This document shows positions 26,208-26,226 of a stretch of DNA of 26,226 bases, piece after piece. Source of the stretch: Lachnospiraceae bacterium UBA4338 (GTDB lineage: Bacteria; Bacillota; Clostridia; Lachnospirales; Lachnospiraceae); contig DGTK01000002.1 of assembly GCA_002393735.1 (NCBI GenBank), forward strand, positions 75,000 through 101,225, read 5' to 3'. The notes beneath the pieces were generated by a model. The model was given only the letters and a program-made list of their open reading frames with translations. It was not told the origin of the DNA and did no database searches. Position numbers and translations under genes: made by a program. The stretch's first letter is position 1; each line of letters opens with the position of its first letter.

Positions 26208-26226
26208 GAACCCCAAATGTTGGACA
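26208..26226. mobile_element. Possible IS3-family terminus at the window edge
   Basis: The last 19 bases, GAACCCCAAATGTTGGACA, resemble the CACCCCAAAAGTTGGACA type of terminal sequence found at IS3-family ends in Firmicutes. This is by memory of the pattern only. The element, if real, would continue beyond the window or be a relic; no transposase reading frame is visible. Confidence 0.3.

Overview
This 26.2-kb window looks like chromosomal DNA of a Gram-positive anaerobe of the Clostridia, most likely a Lachnospiraceae relative (Butyrivibrio, Roseburia or similar). This is inferred from the moderately AT-rich base composition, AGGAGG-type ribosome binding sites, TTGAAA/TATAAT-type promoters, single-chain PurL, QueH instead of QueG, and a giant surface protein with InlB-like and MBG-like repeats. 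There is no rRNA, CRISPR array, complete transposon or phage module.

Layout. (1) 1-285: the end of one tRNA, a complete CAU-anticodon tRNA without encoded CCA, a bidirectional terminator, and a structured segment carrying a broken second copy of the tRNA's 3' part. (2) 279-8566, minus strand: four collinear genes read as c-di-GMP phosphodiesterase-type GGDEF/EAL protein, queH, argS and a very large DUF2339-like membrane protein; a good promoter lies at the head of the run. (3) 8741-13510, plus strand: a three-gene operon of MoxR ATPase, DUF58 protein and membrane transglutaminase, divergent from the previous run and separated from it by back-to-back promoters. (4) 13569-13601: a shared terminator. 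(5) 13643-20872, minus: a 2409-residue secreted and membrane-anchored surface protein. (6) 20873-21183: an AT-rich intergenic stretch with several hairpins and the purL terminator. (7) 21184-24978, minus: purL. (8) 25132-26178, plus: a NYN-nuclease protein with two LOTUS/OST-HTH-like domains, divergent from purL, with promoters that appear to share one -35 hexamer. The last bases resemble an IS3-family terminus.

How the genes fit together. The minus-strand run joins tRNA functions (queuosine synthesis, arginine charging) to a predicted second-messenger phosphodiesterase. The MoxR-DUF58-transglutaminase set is a widespread envelope-associated system whose target is unknown. The giant surface protein is a predicted adhesin or matrix component. 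No clearly new multi-gene system was found. The most unusual items are the interrupted tRNA-end duplication beside the stop codon of the DUF2339-like gene, the overlapping mini-ORF at the start of the giant surface gene, the repeat structure of that gene, and the shared-hexamer divergent promoter between purL and the NYN-LOTUS gene.
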